The notes: generated from the sequence alone by a model not told the origin. Positions 15,670-25,203 are shown, numbered from the stretch's first letter. The stretch: DNA of 34,712 bases from Pseudomonadota bacterium (GCA_015222725.1 JADFVW010000024.1:1-34712), one strand, 5' to 3'. Numbers and translations are program-made.

Positions 15670-16503
15670 ATGCCCGTTCTAGAACAATTTAGCACTCAGT
15701 TAGCCGAACTGATACCGGCGATCGGGCACAGTGAGTTTCCCGAGAAGCTCATTGGCATGTTTAAACAACTGGTACCCATCGATGATGCGACCATACTTGT
15801 GTACCCAGGCACCGATTTGCCCATTGTCGAATATTTCGAAATTCCCGAGCCTTCCGAAATTTCCACCCTGGATATTTTTCTCAAGGGGCCCTTCCTGCTG
15901 GACCCCTACTACCTGGCCGTAACAAAAGACAAAAAGTTTGGTGTTTTCAGGATGCGTGAAATCGCCCCGACAGGCTTTAAAGACAGTGAATACTACAAGA
16001 CCTGGTATAAAAACTGCGGCTATCAGGACGAGTGTGGCTATCTTATTTCCATCAGCAAGTCGGGCTTTATAAACATTGCCCTGGGTAGAACAGAGACACG
16101 CACACCTTTTACCAAAAAACAGTTAAATGTACTGCAGGCAATCTGCCCAACCGTTGAAGCCCTGTGTCGGCAACACTGGGCCGAATCTGACACGGAGCCC
16201 GGCGGCATCAACCTGCGTGCTCAACTCAACTCGGCCCTGGACGCCTTTGGCAGCAGCATGTTGACAGACCGGGAAGCTCAGGTCATAAATCTGGTACTAC
16301 ACGGGCACAGCACCAAAACGGTGGCAGAAAAATTGTCCATATCGATGGAGACAGTAAAGCTGCATCGCAAACATGCTTACGCGAAGCTGGAGATCAGCTC
16401 CCAGGCAGAGCTCTTTTACCTTTTTATTGACTCGGTGATGAGCGCGAATGACTATGAGAGTGGCGATACTTTAATCGCCTATATGCAGCCCCCACCACGA
16501 TAA
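15670..16503 (+). CDS. LuxR-family transcriptional regulator (non-quorum type)
   Basis: The 277-residue protein has a C-terminal GerE/LuxR helix-turn-helix (about residues 198-262: LTDREAQVINLVLHGHSTKTVAEKLSISMETVKLHRKHAYAKL). The N-terminal domain of about 170 residues is rather aromatic and GAF/PAS-like in size, and lacks the recognisable acyl-homoserine-lactone pocket pattern. It converges on the FAD oxidase gene with only eight bases between stops. This LuxR-oxidase pairing suggests it senses an amine or amino acid and controls that gene, but this is inference. There is no strong Shine-Dalgarno before the ATG. Confidence 0.85.
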   Translation: MPVLEQFSTQLAELIPAIGHSEFPEKLIGMFKQLVPIDDATILVYPGTDLPIVEYFEIPEPSEISTLDIFLKGPFLLDPYYLAVTKDKKFGVFRMREIAPTGFKDSEYYKTWYKNCGYQDECGYLISISKSGFINIALGRTETRTPFTKKQLNVLQAICPTVEALCRQHWAESDTEPGGINLRAQLNSALDAFGSSMLTDREAQVINLVLHGHSTKTVAEKLSISMETVKLHRKHAYAKLEISSQAELFYLFIDSVMSANDYESGDTLIAYMQPPPR

Positions 16504-16511
16504 TTAATTTA

Positions 16512-17921
16512 CTAACATGTAAATCCCAAATTCATCATATCCAATAGCCTCAACCACAGGCCGCGTTTACCGTTATTGGCATCCGCCTTAACCAATGCCA
16601 GCTGAGTCAACCTGACGCCAATCCAGCGCATGGGCTCAGGCACCCAGGCCATGGGTTTTTTGGTGACAAACTTCATCTTAATAATATCGCTGGGTTGGTA
16701 GCCCAGAAGCTCTATGCCAATGCGAGCTCCAAAACGAGTGGCACCCACTCCCAGGCCAGTATAGCCCACTGACCAGGCAACCCTGCCATTATAGGTCACA
16801 CCGGGCACCATGCAGAAGCGGGTTGAAGTGGCGATGATTCCACTCCAGCGGTGACTGAACTTTACACCCTTGAGCTGCGGGAAGGTTTGAAAAAACTCAT
16901 GAGATAACTGCTCAAATCGCTCGGGTATATCTGCACATTCCGGGCCGGTGCCGCGATTAAAATAATAGCGAACGGCGCCGCCACCGCCCCAGGTAATTCG
17001 GTTATCCTGGGTGATTCGGTAGTAGTGAAACATATTGGCGTCATTGGACAGGGCATGGCGTGTTTTATGCCAACCTATGGAATCCAATTGCGCTTCGGTC
17101 AGGGGCTCTGTGGCCAGTTGATAATCCCATACTGGAACAATAGCTCTGCGAACTTTATACATCTTATTGTAAAAGCCATTGGTGGCCATCAGGATTTTGT
17201 CACTTTCAATAATGCCACCCTCGCAAAAAGCCTTCATGCGATTCTTGCCCAGCGGTTTGACTTCATCCAGTGCGGTGTTCTCAAAAATACGCACGCCAAG
17301 GTCGAGAATGGCCCGCTTCAGGCCCCAGCACAGGCGCGCGGGATCGACGATGCCATTGTGGCCATCGCGATACCACAGTCCCGCCAGAAACGTGGGCGAA
17401 TTAACCTGCGCCTGCATGGCATCCCGGTCAAACCACACTACATCTTTACCGGCTGCTTTTTCTTCCTGATAATCGGCTCGCAATTTGTCGACAGAACCCC
17501 AGTTGGTGGCCACCAAGGTTTCACCGACTTTCTCATAGCGCGCATCGATATTGTATCGCTCCAGAGTTGCCAGCAGCTCTTCAATATTTTTTTCACCCAA
17601 CTCGTAAAGGCGATCTGCTTCGCCGGGAAAATGATGGTCGGTGTTGGTTTCACCGTGGGCCAGACTGGAATTGAGGAAACCGCCGTTGCGACCGGATGCG
17701 CCATCGGCAACAAAGGTCTTTTCAATCAGGATAATGTCGGCATCGGGCTGGCGTTCTTTCGCCTGCAGGGCCGCCCACAAACCGGTGAAACCACCCCCGA
17801 CAATTAACAGCTCACAGCTCGCATCCCCCGAAAGTGCAGGAAGGGCTTCAGGCTTCAATTCCGAATCGTGCCATAGGGGGCAGTATTTCGATTCACTCAA
17901 TGCTTCTATATGTTGTTGCAT
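16512..17921 (-). CDS. FAD-dependent oxidoreductase (DAO superfamily, PuuB-like)
   Basis: The 469-residue flavoenzyme has a Rossmann dinucleotide-binding motif (LLIVGGGFTGLWAALQA, from residue 38) and the GASGRNGGF motif (from 74) shared by gamma-glutamylputrescine oxidase and related amine/amino-acid oxidases. The C-terminal flavin contacts include YTGLGVGATRFGARIG. It would oxidise an amino group to an imine with release of H2O2 or transfer of electrons. No polyamine-pathway partner genes are adjacent. The ATG overlaps the end of a short truncated cupin-like frame by 16 bases, so the two are translated from one message. Substrate is not determinable. Confidence 0.88.
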   Translation of the reverse strand: MQQHIEALSESKYCPLWHDSELKPEALPALSGDASCELLIVGGGFTGLWAALQAKERQPDADIILIEKTFVADGASGRNGGFLNSSLAHGETNTDHHFPGEADRLYELGEKNIEELLATLERYNIDARYEKVGETLVATNWGSVDKLRADYQEEKAAGKDVVWFDRDAMQAQVNSPTFLAGLWYRDGHNGIVDPARLCWGLKRAILDLGVRIFENTALDEVKPLGKNRMKAFCEGGIIESDKILMATNGFYNKMYKVRRAIVPVWDYQLATEPLTEAQLDSIGWHKTRHALSNDANMFHYYRITQDNRITWGGGGAVRYYFNRGTGPECADIPERFEQLSHEFFQTFPQLKGVKFSHRWSGIIATSTRFCMVPGVTYNGRVAWSVGYTGLGVGATRFGARIGIELLGYQPSDIIKMKFVTKKPMAWVPEPMRWIGVRLTQLALVKADANNGKRGLWLRLLDMMNLGFTC

Positions 17922-18082
17922 AGGCTTCTCAATTCGCTGACCCCCGACTCTTCATCTTCGTAGTACATATGGGTGTGTTGAACAGGTATTTCGGAGACAA
18001 ACATGTCCTGTCCCAGCGGATCCGGTACACGTCCAAACCCCTCGGGGTTTGCACTTAAGCTGACTATTTTCTTACTCGGCAT
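17906..18082 (-). pseudogene. truncated cupin (DUF861-like) gene remnant
   Basis: A 58-codon frame (MPSKKIVSLSANPEGFGRV... to ...EDEESGV) resembles the N-terminal part of DUF861-type cupin proteins found beside PuuB-like oxidases. In those, the segment around VQHTHMYYEDEE runs on into the beta-barrel. Here the similarity seems to stop after EDEESGV and the frame ends with an unrelated tail (SELRSLCNNI) inside the start of the oxidase gene. Most of the cupin barrel is therefore missing, as if a deletion joined the cupin start to the oxidase start. GGGGG lies upstream of the ATG, so a short leader peptide may still be made. The family link is from memory of the sequence pattern. Confidence 0.5.
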
Positions 18083-18159
18083 AACCGTAACCCCCGATGA
18101 ATTTTTTCGCCTACGAGGTGCACGAAACACCTCCCAACTCTAATATGGCCGTGAACTAG

Positions 18160-18214
18160 AACATAAACCGAAGTATTATTCAACTTATATCCGAATAATA
18201 CTTCGGTTTATGTT
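18160..18214. promoter_or_regulatory. large perfect palindrome, likely TetR operator
   Basis: Two perfect 22-bp arms (18160-18181 and 18193-18214, containing ACCGAAGTATTATTC and its complement) are separated by 11 bases. It sits upstream of the TetR gene, between it and the divergent cupin/oxidase operon. Size suggests binding of two TetR dimers or a strong cruciform; AT-rich hexamers inside could serve as promoter elements. Regulatory role is inferred. Confidence 0.6.
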
Positions 18215-18266
18215 TCGGTGGTTTTGGTCCATAATGCCCCCACTGAATTACGGCAGCCAAGTTAAA

Positions 18267-18917
18267 ATGACCAGAGCAGACATACTGGAGGGTCGCGGGA
18301 AAAACCCCACGGAAGCGCGCCGCAAACCGCTTCAAGCCAGGGCGCTGAAACGTCACGAGCAAATTCTGGACATCACGGCCGAGTTACTGGAAAAAGTTGG
18401 TGTCGATGATCTCACCACCATATTAATCGCTCGTAGCCTCAGTATTTCCGTTGGATCGCTATATCATTACTTCCCCAATAAAGTCGCCATCCTGTATGCC
18501 CTGTCTCAGCGCTGGCTGGATGAAATCACCCTGGCACTGGACGACATCGATGCAACCCTGGTCGACAATGAGAACCTGCAGGCGTTTACCGAGCACTGCA
18601 CAGATCGCCTGCTTATGGTGTATCGCCGCCAGAGGGGTATATTGCACCTGGTGCAGGCCATGTTTTCTATTCCTGAATTGCGAGAGCTGGACGAAGCCCA
18701 CGATAAATTCATGATCAATCGTTTTGCCAAAATGTTTACTCGCCTGGGTTTTGAGCTGGATCGCAGGGAGCTACAGCGTATTGCCCGGGTGTACCTTGAG
18801 TTGATCCATGCCATATCCATTGAAATCATTGGGGAAAAGGGCATGCGGGCCAGCAGAACCACCGATGACTTGAAGTTTATGGCTTACTCACTACTTTCCA
18901 GGTACCACACAAGCTGA
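18267..18917 (+). CDS. TetR-family transcriptional regulator
   Basis: The protein of about 216 residues has an N-terminal TetR helix-turn-helix (ALKRHEQILDITAELLEKVG, then SLSISVGSLYHYFPNKVAILYAL) and a helical C-terminal ligand/dimer domain. The start is uncertain. The frame is open from an ATG at 18210, but that ATG lies inside the large palindrome, and ATGs at 18234 and 18267 are better placed; I use 18267. It is followed after 12 bases by the TPR-sulfotransferase gene and then a TonB receptor, so it probably controls this unit and itself via the palindrome. The ligand is unknown. Confidence 0.88.
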   Translation: MTRADILEGRGKNPTEARRKPLQARALKRHEQILDITAELLEKVGVDDLTTILIARSLSISVGSLYHYFPNKVAILYALSQRWLDEITLALDDIDATLVDNENLQAFTEHCTDRLLMVYRRQRGILHLVQAMFSIPELRELDEAHDKFMINRFAKMFTRLGFELDRRELQRIARVYLELIHAISIEIIGEKGMRASRTTDDLKFMAYSLLSRYHTS

Positions 18918-18929
18918 GGAAACAGCTCA

Positions 18930-20537
18930 ATGAGCAGCATTAAATCCACTAAAGTTAAAGGCGAAGAGTCTACGGAACTTCAAGACCTGTTAAAAAAAGG
19001 TTTCGACAATCTGGCACGCGGCAAAGTAGAAGCCGCTGGTGAATGCTGCCAGGCCATCCTCAAAATACAGCCTGACCTCGTACCCGGGCATTTTCTGGTA
19101 GGCCTTGTGGCCCTGGAAGCCAAGGATAGAAAAACCGCGTTCAACGCCTTCCAGTCTGTGGTCAAGCTCGACAGAGACCACGCCGCAGCCTGGGCCCACC
19201 TGGCCAAGCTGTACATGAGCGAGGGGCAGGTGAATTTGGCCGATGCGGCGTTGCGTGAGACCCGGCGCATTCGCCCGACAGACCCTGTGGTGCTGGATTT
19301 AATCGGCACCACCATGTCTCTTATGGGTGAGCACGGTGTTGCCGGCGTCTTTTTTTCCCAGGTGAACAGAAGCCGCCCCGGGCATCCGCCTTATATGCAG
19401 AACCTGGCTAACAACCTGGTGTTTCACGGCGAGACCGAGAAGGCGGGAGAAGTATTCAACGACATCATCCAGATACAGCCCGACAGTCCACAGGCCCACT
19501 GGGGGCTGGCGAGTTCACGCAAGGCAAAAAATGCAAGCCATATTGAGGAAATGCACAAACTCCTGGACAGGGGAATCAAAAATCCCCGCGCCCGGGCTTT
19601 CTATCTATACGCCGTGGGGAAGGAATGCGAAGACCTGCAACAGTGGGATAAAGCCTTCCAGGCCTTCAGCGATGGCGCCGCCGCCCGTCGCAGCACCGTT
19701 GAGTTCGACGAGGATGCGGAGATTGCCATGTTTGAGCACCTGGCCGAGCACTATACCGCAGACTGGCTGGAGCAGAGCACAGGGGGCGATCCCGACGCCT
19801 CGCCCATCTTCGTGCTGGGCCAGCCGCGAACCGGCACCACGCTTGTGGAGCGTATTATTACGGCACACTCGCAGGTGCACTCGGCGGGAGAGCTACAGCA
19901 ATTTAGCCTGGCCCTGCGCAGACTTGGAAAATACAAGAACCCCAAGCGCTTCTCCGCTGAACTGTTTGAGGTGGCACAACAACTGGACGAGAAGAAGATT
20001 GGGGCACTCTACCTGCAGACCAGCGCAAAAATGCGAGGTGATGCGCCGCGGTTCGTTGACAAGCTGCCCCAGAACTACCTGATGATTCCCCTGATTCTAA
20101 AAGCACTGCCCAACGCCAAAATAGTTCATTTGACCCGCGAACCCATGGACGCCTGTTTCTCGAGTTTCAAGCAATTATTCGCCGATGCCTACCTGCACTC
20201 CTATGACCAGAAGGAAATGGCCAGGCACCACGCCCGATACAGAAATCTGATGGAGACCTGGCGTCAGCGTTTCACGGGGCGGTTTTTCGATATCAGTTAC
20301 GAAGACACCGCCCGCGATGTCGAGCCCAACGCCCGGGCGCTTCTCAATTACCTGGATTTACCCTGGGAGGACGCCTGCCTGGAGTTCTACACCCAGGATC
20401 GCGCGGTTTCAACCGCCAGCGCTGCGCAGGTAAGGGAGCCGGCCCACACCCGCTCAATCGGGCGCTGGCGCCGCTATGAAAAACAGCTTCAACCCATGCA
20501 GCGCGCCCTACGGGAACAAAATATTTCCGTGGTATAG
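18930..20537 (+). CDS. TPR-sulfotransferase fusion protein
   Basis: The 535-residue protein combines TPR-like helical repeats (about residues 15-275) with a C-terminal sulfotransferase domain (about 290-535). The PAPS 5'-phosphosulfate loop is FVLGQPRTGTTLVERII (from residue 294), and the 3'-phosphate-binding segment is IVHLTREPMDACFSSFKQLF. GAGGA precedes the ATG, and the gene begins 12 bases after tetR, so the two form an operon. No signal peptide is seen, so it should act in the cytoplasm, transferring sulfate from PAPS to an unknown acceptor. TPR-sulfotransferases often stand next to TonB receptors in marine proteobacteria (my recollection), as here, but the joint role is not established. 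Confidence 0.93.
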   Translation: MSSIKSTKVKGEESTELQDLLKKGFDNLARGKVEAAGECCQAILKIQPDLVPGHFLVGLVALEAKDRKTAFNAFQSVVKLDRDHAAAWAHLAKLYMSEGQVNLADAALRETRRIRPTDPVVLDLIGTTMSLMGEHGVAGVFFSQVNRSRPGHPPYMQNLANNLVFHGETEKAGEVFNDIIQIQPDSPQAHWGLASSRKAKNASHIEEMHKLLDRGIKNPRARAFYLYAVGKECEDLQQWDKAFQAFSDGAAARRSTVEFDEDAEIAMFEHLAEHYTADWLEQSTGGDPDASPIFVLGQPRTGTTLVERIITAHSQVHSAGELQQFSLALRRLGKYKNPKRFSAELFEVAQQLDEKKIGALYLQTSAKMRGDAPRFVDKLPQNYLMIPLILKALPNAKIVHLTREPMDACFSSFKQLFADAYLHSYDQKEMARHHARYRNLMETWRQRFTGRFFDISYEDTARDVEPNARALLNYLDLPWEDACLEFYTQDRAVSTASAAQVREPAHTRSIGRWRRYEKQLQPMQRALREQNISVV

Positions 20538-20633
20538 TTACACGTTGAACCATGGCATAGCTACACATAAGGGGTATGTCAGTCATATAACTTATCTACT
20601 ACCCTACACGCTCGAAGAAGTCAAAATAACCGA

Positions 20634-23003
20634 ATGGGGAAAATGATGACAAGCCACCTGACAAAAAATACGGGGCGCACCCGTAAGAAAACTATGGCAA
20701 TGGCCATATCGGCCACTGTTATGGCCTCAGCCATAACCGCTCCGTCCTGGGCTCAATCACTGGAAGAAGTGATTGTCACCGCGACCAAGCGCAGCGAGTC
20801 TGTGCAGGACGTTCCTCTCGCCATAACCGCTCTGTCCGGAGACTTTGTCAGTAAGATGAACCTGGACGACGTGAAAGACCTGGTGTCATACACCCCTGGC
20901 GTCACCGGCAATAGCCAGGACAGTTTTATTGATGCCATCAGTGTTCGGGGAATTCGCACCCAGGATTTCGGTATCGGCGGTGACCCCTCCTCCGCTTTCT
21001 TCAAAAACGATTTATATGAAGGCCGCAACGGTTCGGCCGTAACCAGCCTGTACGACGTAAACCGCGCCGAAATACTGCGCGGCCCCCAGGGCTTCCTGTT
21101 TGGCAGAAACTCCATTGGCGGAGCATTCAGTGTACATACACAGCGCGCTGAGGTAGGAGACGGTTACTCCGGCTACGTCGACGTCGATGTGGCGGAACGT
21201 GACCGCTTTTCGACCGAGGGTGCCATTAATATCCCGGTCAGCGATAGCTTCGCCATGCGTATGGCAGGTTATTACTCAACGGAAGGGCCCTTCGCTAAAA
21301 ACGTCTACGATGGCGGCAAGCTGATCGAGCACGACAAATGGGCGCTGCGTTGGTCTACCACCTACGAGCAGGATCGTCTGGCTATCTACACCACGGCAGA
21401 GTACGAAACTCGCGAGCAATCCGGTTCTGTTTACCGCGCTATTGATGAAGGCGACATCTGGGATGCCTTTGATGAGAACTTCGGCGGCGTGGAGCTTGGC
21501 GGCAACGACGAACAAATAGACTCAGACCGCTCATTTGGTGACCGCGATGATGCCGACATTCTAAGCCTGGGCATGCGCGTCGATTACGATTTCGACTTCG
21601 CCACATTAACGTCCAACACCGGCTACAAAGACCACGATTATCAGTACACCGAAGACTATGATGGTACGCCGCTGAACATCAACACCTACGGCCAGGACCA
21701 GGAAGGCGACTACTTCCAGCAGGAACTACGCCTCACATCCAACAGCGACGGCGCACTGAGCTGGTATGCCGGCGCCTCTTATTATAAAGAGACAATCGAC
21801 ACAACTTTCTCCTTTATCGGTGACGAAAACTTATTTTGCCAGTACTACGGTAACTACTATTATCCCGGCAACGACTTCACCGGCTGTGAAGACCTGTACA
21901 ACTACTACGAGTACGACTTTACGCCGTCTCCCGATGGCACGCTGACTGAAACAGGTCGCATCAAGGGCGAATACGAGGGATGGGCTACCTACGTCAACCT
22001 CGATTACTACATTACCGAGAACTTCGATGTTGAAGTGGGCGTGCGCTACACAAATGACGAAAAAGACTTCAACATTTCTGTTCCAAACCCCGAAAGCGAG
22101 CTGGGACCCTACTGGGCCTATACCTTCGCCACAGACGGCTTTATCAAGGATAGCGAGTCCTGGGATGACACCACATTCCGCGTACTGGCCAAGTGGCGCC
22201 CAGGCGACGACACCATGTTTTTCGCCAGCTACACCCAGGGTTTCAAGTCCGGTGGCTTCGGTAGTTTCTGGTTGAGAGATGGTGCCGGAAACGCACCGGA
22301 ATACGGTCAGAAAGGCATCACCCAGGAGGATGGTTTTTTGCCGGGAACCTTTGAACCCGAGACAGTGGATTCCTACGAGATCGGCTACAAGGACAGCTTT
22401 TTTGATGGCAACGCCAACGTCGACCTGACAGCCTTCTACTATGAATACGAGGACCTGCAAATATTGTTCTTTGACGGCGGTGCATCCATCGTGGACAACG
22501 TGGGTCAAGTTGAGGCATATGGACTTGAAGGCTCTATCACGGCGTCCCTGAGCGACAATTTCAACCTCTATCTCACAGCCGGCTACCTGGACACAGAAGC
22601 CACTGACGTACAGCAGGTTTGTGATGACCCGGATGACGCCAATGCCTGTGAAGGCAGCTCATTATTCTGGGCACCCGAATGGTCTGCTGCAGCGGTGCTG
22701 GACGCTCACTTCCCGATGGGAGATGGTGCCATCACTGGCAGCTTCGAAGTCTTCTGGGAAGATGAGCGCGGTGGCGGCTGGGCAGGGCTTGAAGAAACTA
22801 TGATTGACGCCGCAGCTATCGCGGCGATGCGCGTTGCCTATGAGTCAGACGACAACTGGTACGTGGAAGCCTACGTAGAAAATGTATTCGATGAGTTCAA
22901 GTGGGACGGCCAGAACAACAATGGCGGCATCCTGCCCTCACACTTTTTCGGCCCACAACGTCCCCGCACCTTCGGTGTAAGACTGGGAACCAGCTGGGAC
23001 TAA
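20634..23003 (+). CDS. TonB-dependent outer membrane receptor
   Basis: The 789-residue receptor has a long signal region ending APSWAQ, a TonB-box-like SLEEVIVTATKRSESVQDVP, a plug with ISVRGIRTQDFGIGG, NRAEILRGPQGFLFGRNSIGG, and a barrel rich in Asp, Tyr and Trp. Two cysteine pairs occur in predicted outer loops (FCQYYG...GCEDLYN around residues 401-421 and VCDDPDDANACEG around 662-672), probably disulfides. The last residues are GTSWD, so the usual terminal Phe is replaced by Trp-Asp. Several ATGs are clustered at the start; GGGGA suits the ATG at 20646 best. It follows the sulfotransferase gene by 96 bases and ends in an intrinsic terminator. Its ligand is unknown. Confidence 0.94.
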   Translation: MGKMMTSHLTKNTGRTRKKTMAMAISATVMASAITAPSWAQSLEEVIVTATKRSESVQDVPLAITALSGDFVSKMNLDDVKDLVSYTPGVTGNSQDSFIDAISVRGIRTQDFGIGGDPSSAFFKNDLYEGRNGSAVTSLYDVNRAEILRGPQGFLFGRNSIGGAFSVHTQRAEVGDGYSGYVDVDVAERDRFSTEGAINIPVSDSFAMRMAGYYSTEGPFAKNVYDGGKLIEHDKWALRWSTTYEQDRLAIYTTAEYETREQSGSVYRAIDEGDIWDAFDENFGGVELGGNDEQIDSDRSFGDRDDADILSLGMRVDYDFDFATLTSNTGYKDHDYQYTEDYDGTPLNINTYGQDQEGDYFQQELRLTSNSDGALSWYAGASYYKETIDTTFSFIGDENLFCQYYGNYYYPGNDFTGCEDLYNYYEYDFTPSPDGTLTETGRIKGEYEGWATYVNLDYYITENFDVEVGVRYTNDEKDFNISVPNPESELGPYWAYTFATDGFIKDSESWDDTTFRVLAKWRPGDDTMFFASYTQGFKSGGFGSFWLRDGAGNAPEYGQKGITQEDGFLPGTFEPETVDSYEIGYKDSFFDGNANVDLTAFYYEYEDLQILFFDGGASIVDNVGQVEAYGLEGSITASLSDNFNLYLTAGYLDTEATDVQQVCDDPDDANACEGSSLFWAPEWSAAAVLDAHFPMGDGAITGSFEVFWEDERGGGWAGLEETMIDAAAIAAMRVAYESDDNWYVEAYVENVFDEFKWDGQNNNGGILPSHFFGPQRPRTFGVRLGTSWD

Positions 23004-23029
23004 TTCAAAGGCCCCAGTAGCTAACTTTC

Positions 23030-23054
23030 AAGGCACTCTCGGGTGCCTTTTTTT
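23030..23054 (+). terminator. intrinsic terminator after TonB receptor gene
   Basis: AAGGCAC, a short loop and GTGCCTT are followed by a run of T residues. It lies 27 bases after the receptor stop and closes the tetR-sulfotransferase-receptor unit. Confidence 0.88.
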
Positions 23055-23343
23055 GTGCCACGCAACCGGCTGCAATGATTTAGTCGGACAGGATCACCAG
23101 ACTGTGACCCGCGCCTGAATGCTTGCTAACATGGTACCGTAAAATAGAGCTTGCCGGTGGGGATACACTGACATCGAGGCATTTCCCTACGCTTCCTCAA
23201 GGAGTTTCCCCTCAACAAGCCTCTATTCATACTATACTTAGCATATCGGTTCCTCACTAACCCGGCTGAGCTTAACAGGCTACATTTGTAGTCATTAAAC
23301 AAAGCCACTGAAACCAAGCTTTTTTGGAGATAGATTAGTAACA
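23055..23343. other. intergenic region, no gene seen
   Basis: I see no convincing coding frame or RNA between the terminator and the phosphate transporter. The AT-rich part around 23220-23250 probably holds the transporter promoter. No Pho-box pattern is clearly recognisable. Confidence 0.5.
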
Positions 23344-25203
23344 ATGCTTAGGCGTATTTTACTCCCGTCAATATTCGCATTGCTGGCCTATGGCTTCTGG
23401 GCCAGTGTCAATTTCAAGGACGTAGCCGCCGGTGTCGCATTGTTCCTGTTTGGTATGCTCTGCATGGAGCAGGGCTTCAAGGCATTTAGCGGTGGAGCAT
23501 TGCAGCGAGTGCTGACAGCAAGCACCGATAAGCTATGGAAGAGCGTGAGCTTTGGCGTGGTAAGCACGACCCTGATGCAATCCTCATCACTGGTTTCGGT
23601 TATTACCATCTCTTTTTTAAGTGCCGAACTGATAAGCCTGGCCGGGGGAATTGGTATTATCTTTGGCGCCAACCTGGGTACCACCACGGGGGCCTGGATC
23701 ATTGCCGGCTTCGGTCTCAAGGTAAAACTTTCAACTTACGCCCTGCCCATCCTGGTGTTCGGCGTGATTCTGCTGATGCAGGAGTCTAAAAAGGCAAAAG
23801 GCCTGGGCTGGGCACTGGTGGGAATTGGTTTTCTCTTTCTGGGTATTCACTATATGAAGGAGGGATTTTCTTCCTTCGCCCAAAATATCGACTTGACCCA
23901 ATATGCCATCAGCGGCATTTTGGGTCTGTTGGTGTTCACCCTGATAGGCATAGTTGCGACCGTCATCATGCAGTCCAGCCACGCCACCCTGACACTGATT
24001 ATCACGGCACTTGCAGCGTCACAGATTACCTATGAAAATGCTCTGGCCCTTGCGATAGGGGCCAATGTCGGTACCACGATCACCGCGATACTGGGGTCGA
24101 TCAGCGCCAATATCGCAGGGAAGCGATTGGCGGGAGCACATCTTGTCTTCAATCTGGTAACCGGCCTGGTGGCGCTGATATTTATTCAGCCCCTGCTAAC
24201 CGTTGTCGACCTGTTAAGTGACAAAGTGGGTATAGCAGCGGATAACTACACGCTCAAACTAGCCATGTTTCACACCCTGTTTAATGTTATCGGTATTATG
24301 ATAATGCTGCCCATGATACAGCCCCTGGTCAGGTGGCTGGAGCGGAAGTTGCGTGAGGAAAAAATGCCCCATGCCAAACCTCGCTACCTCAGCGAGGCTT
24401 CCCTGGCCATACCCGAGGTGGCTCTGCGCGCTATCTACAAGGAAACCCAGCATCTTTTTCGCAATGCCTTCACCCTGATAGCACACGGTGTTTCGCTACG
24501 CCGCTCAACGATTACAGGCAGTGAAGATTTGCAGGCCTTTATCGATCCACCGGGCAAGGTGATGGAACTCGACATGGATGAGAAATACGCCCTGACAATC
24601 AAGGATATTTATAGCGCCAACATCGAATTTTTGGGCAGGGCACAGGCAGCGGCTCCCCCGGAATATGCCGATGCCTACAACGCCCTGCGCAGAGCCAATA
24701 CCAATGTGGTCACTGCCATCAAGGCGGTTAAACACCTTCGTAAGAACCTCCTACCCGGCATGCGCAGCCCCAATAAAGATGTTCGGCACGAGTACAATCG
24801 CTTTCGCGTGCGTATAGCCCAGGTGCTGCGCGAAGTTGCCGAGTTGCGCGAAAGCGATGACGCCGTTGTCACATTACTGTCACTGGATCAGATTAGAGTG
24901 GGCATTGTGGAGGCCGAAGATCACGGGATACGTATCGTTGACAGGCTGATCAGGGAGGGCTCTATCACGTCGCAGACTGCCACGTCGTTGATCAATGACG
25001 CCAGCTACACGCGAGAGGTAATCCAGCGACTGCTCGATTTGACTGAAGACTTGAATAAAGCGGCTATTTCCCATGACGATCCACTGCATGATGAGTTGGC
25101 CCTGAGACCAGAGGAAATAGAAAAAATAGCCCAGCAATCAGATAACGGAGACTCGCACCGCGAGCCCGAAGGGAGCGACTATGACAACCGCCAAATTATT
25201 TGA
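23344..25203 (+). CDS. Na+/phosphate cotransporter family protein with PhoU-like domain
   Basis: The 619-residue protein has an N-terminal membrane half with the two inverted Na/Pi repeats: LMQSSSLVSVITISFLSA with GANLGTTTGAW, and IMQSSHATLTLIITALAA with GANVGTTITAILGS. The cytoplasmic C-terminal part (about 350-600) is a helical PhoU-like domain. It would import phosphate, or another anion, together with Na+. The nearest GGAG lies 14 bases before the ATG, a poor distance, and no alternative start codon exists nearby. The last 23 bases overlap the start of a small coiled-coil gene, suggesting translational coupling. Confidence 0.93.
   Translation: MLRRILLPSIFALLAYGFWASVNFKDVAAGVALFLFGMLCMEQGFKAFSGGALQRVLTASTDKLWKSVSFGVVSTTLMQSSSLVSVITISFLSAELISLAGGIGIIFGANLGTTTGAWIIAGFGLKVKLSTYALPILVFGVILLMQESKKAKGLGWALVGIGFLFLGIHYMKEGFSSFAQNIDLTQYAISGILGLLVFTLIGIVATVIMQSSHATLTLIITALAASQITYENALALAIGANVGTTITAILGSISANIAGKRLAGAHLVFNLVTGLVALIFIQPLLTVVDLLSDKVGIAADNYTLKLAMFHTLFNVIGIMIMLPMIQPLVRWLERKLREEKMPHAKPRYLSEASLAIPEVALRAIYKETQHLFRNAFTLIAHGVSLRRSTITGSEDLQAFIDPPGKVMELDMDEKYALTIKDIYSANIEFLGRAQAAAPPEYADAYNALRRANTNVVTAIKAVKHLRKNLLPGMRSPNKDVRHEYNRFRVRIAQVLREVAELRESDDAVVTLLSLDQIRVGIVEAEDHGIRIVDRLIREGSITSQTATSLINDASYTREVIQRLLDLTEDLNKAAISHDDPLHDELALRPEEIEKIAQQSDNGDSHREPEGSDYDNRQII

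Noticed and set aside
22027-22275. Shadow frames inside the second TonB receptor
   Set aside because: They lack ribosome sites and family features, and lie fully inside a strong, well-supported coding region.
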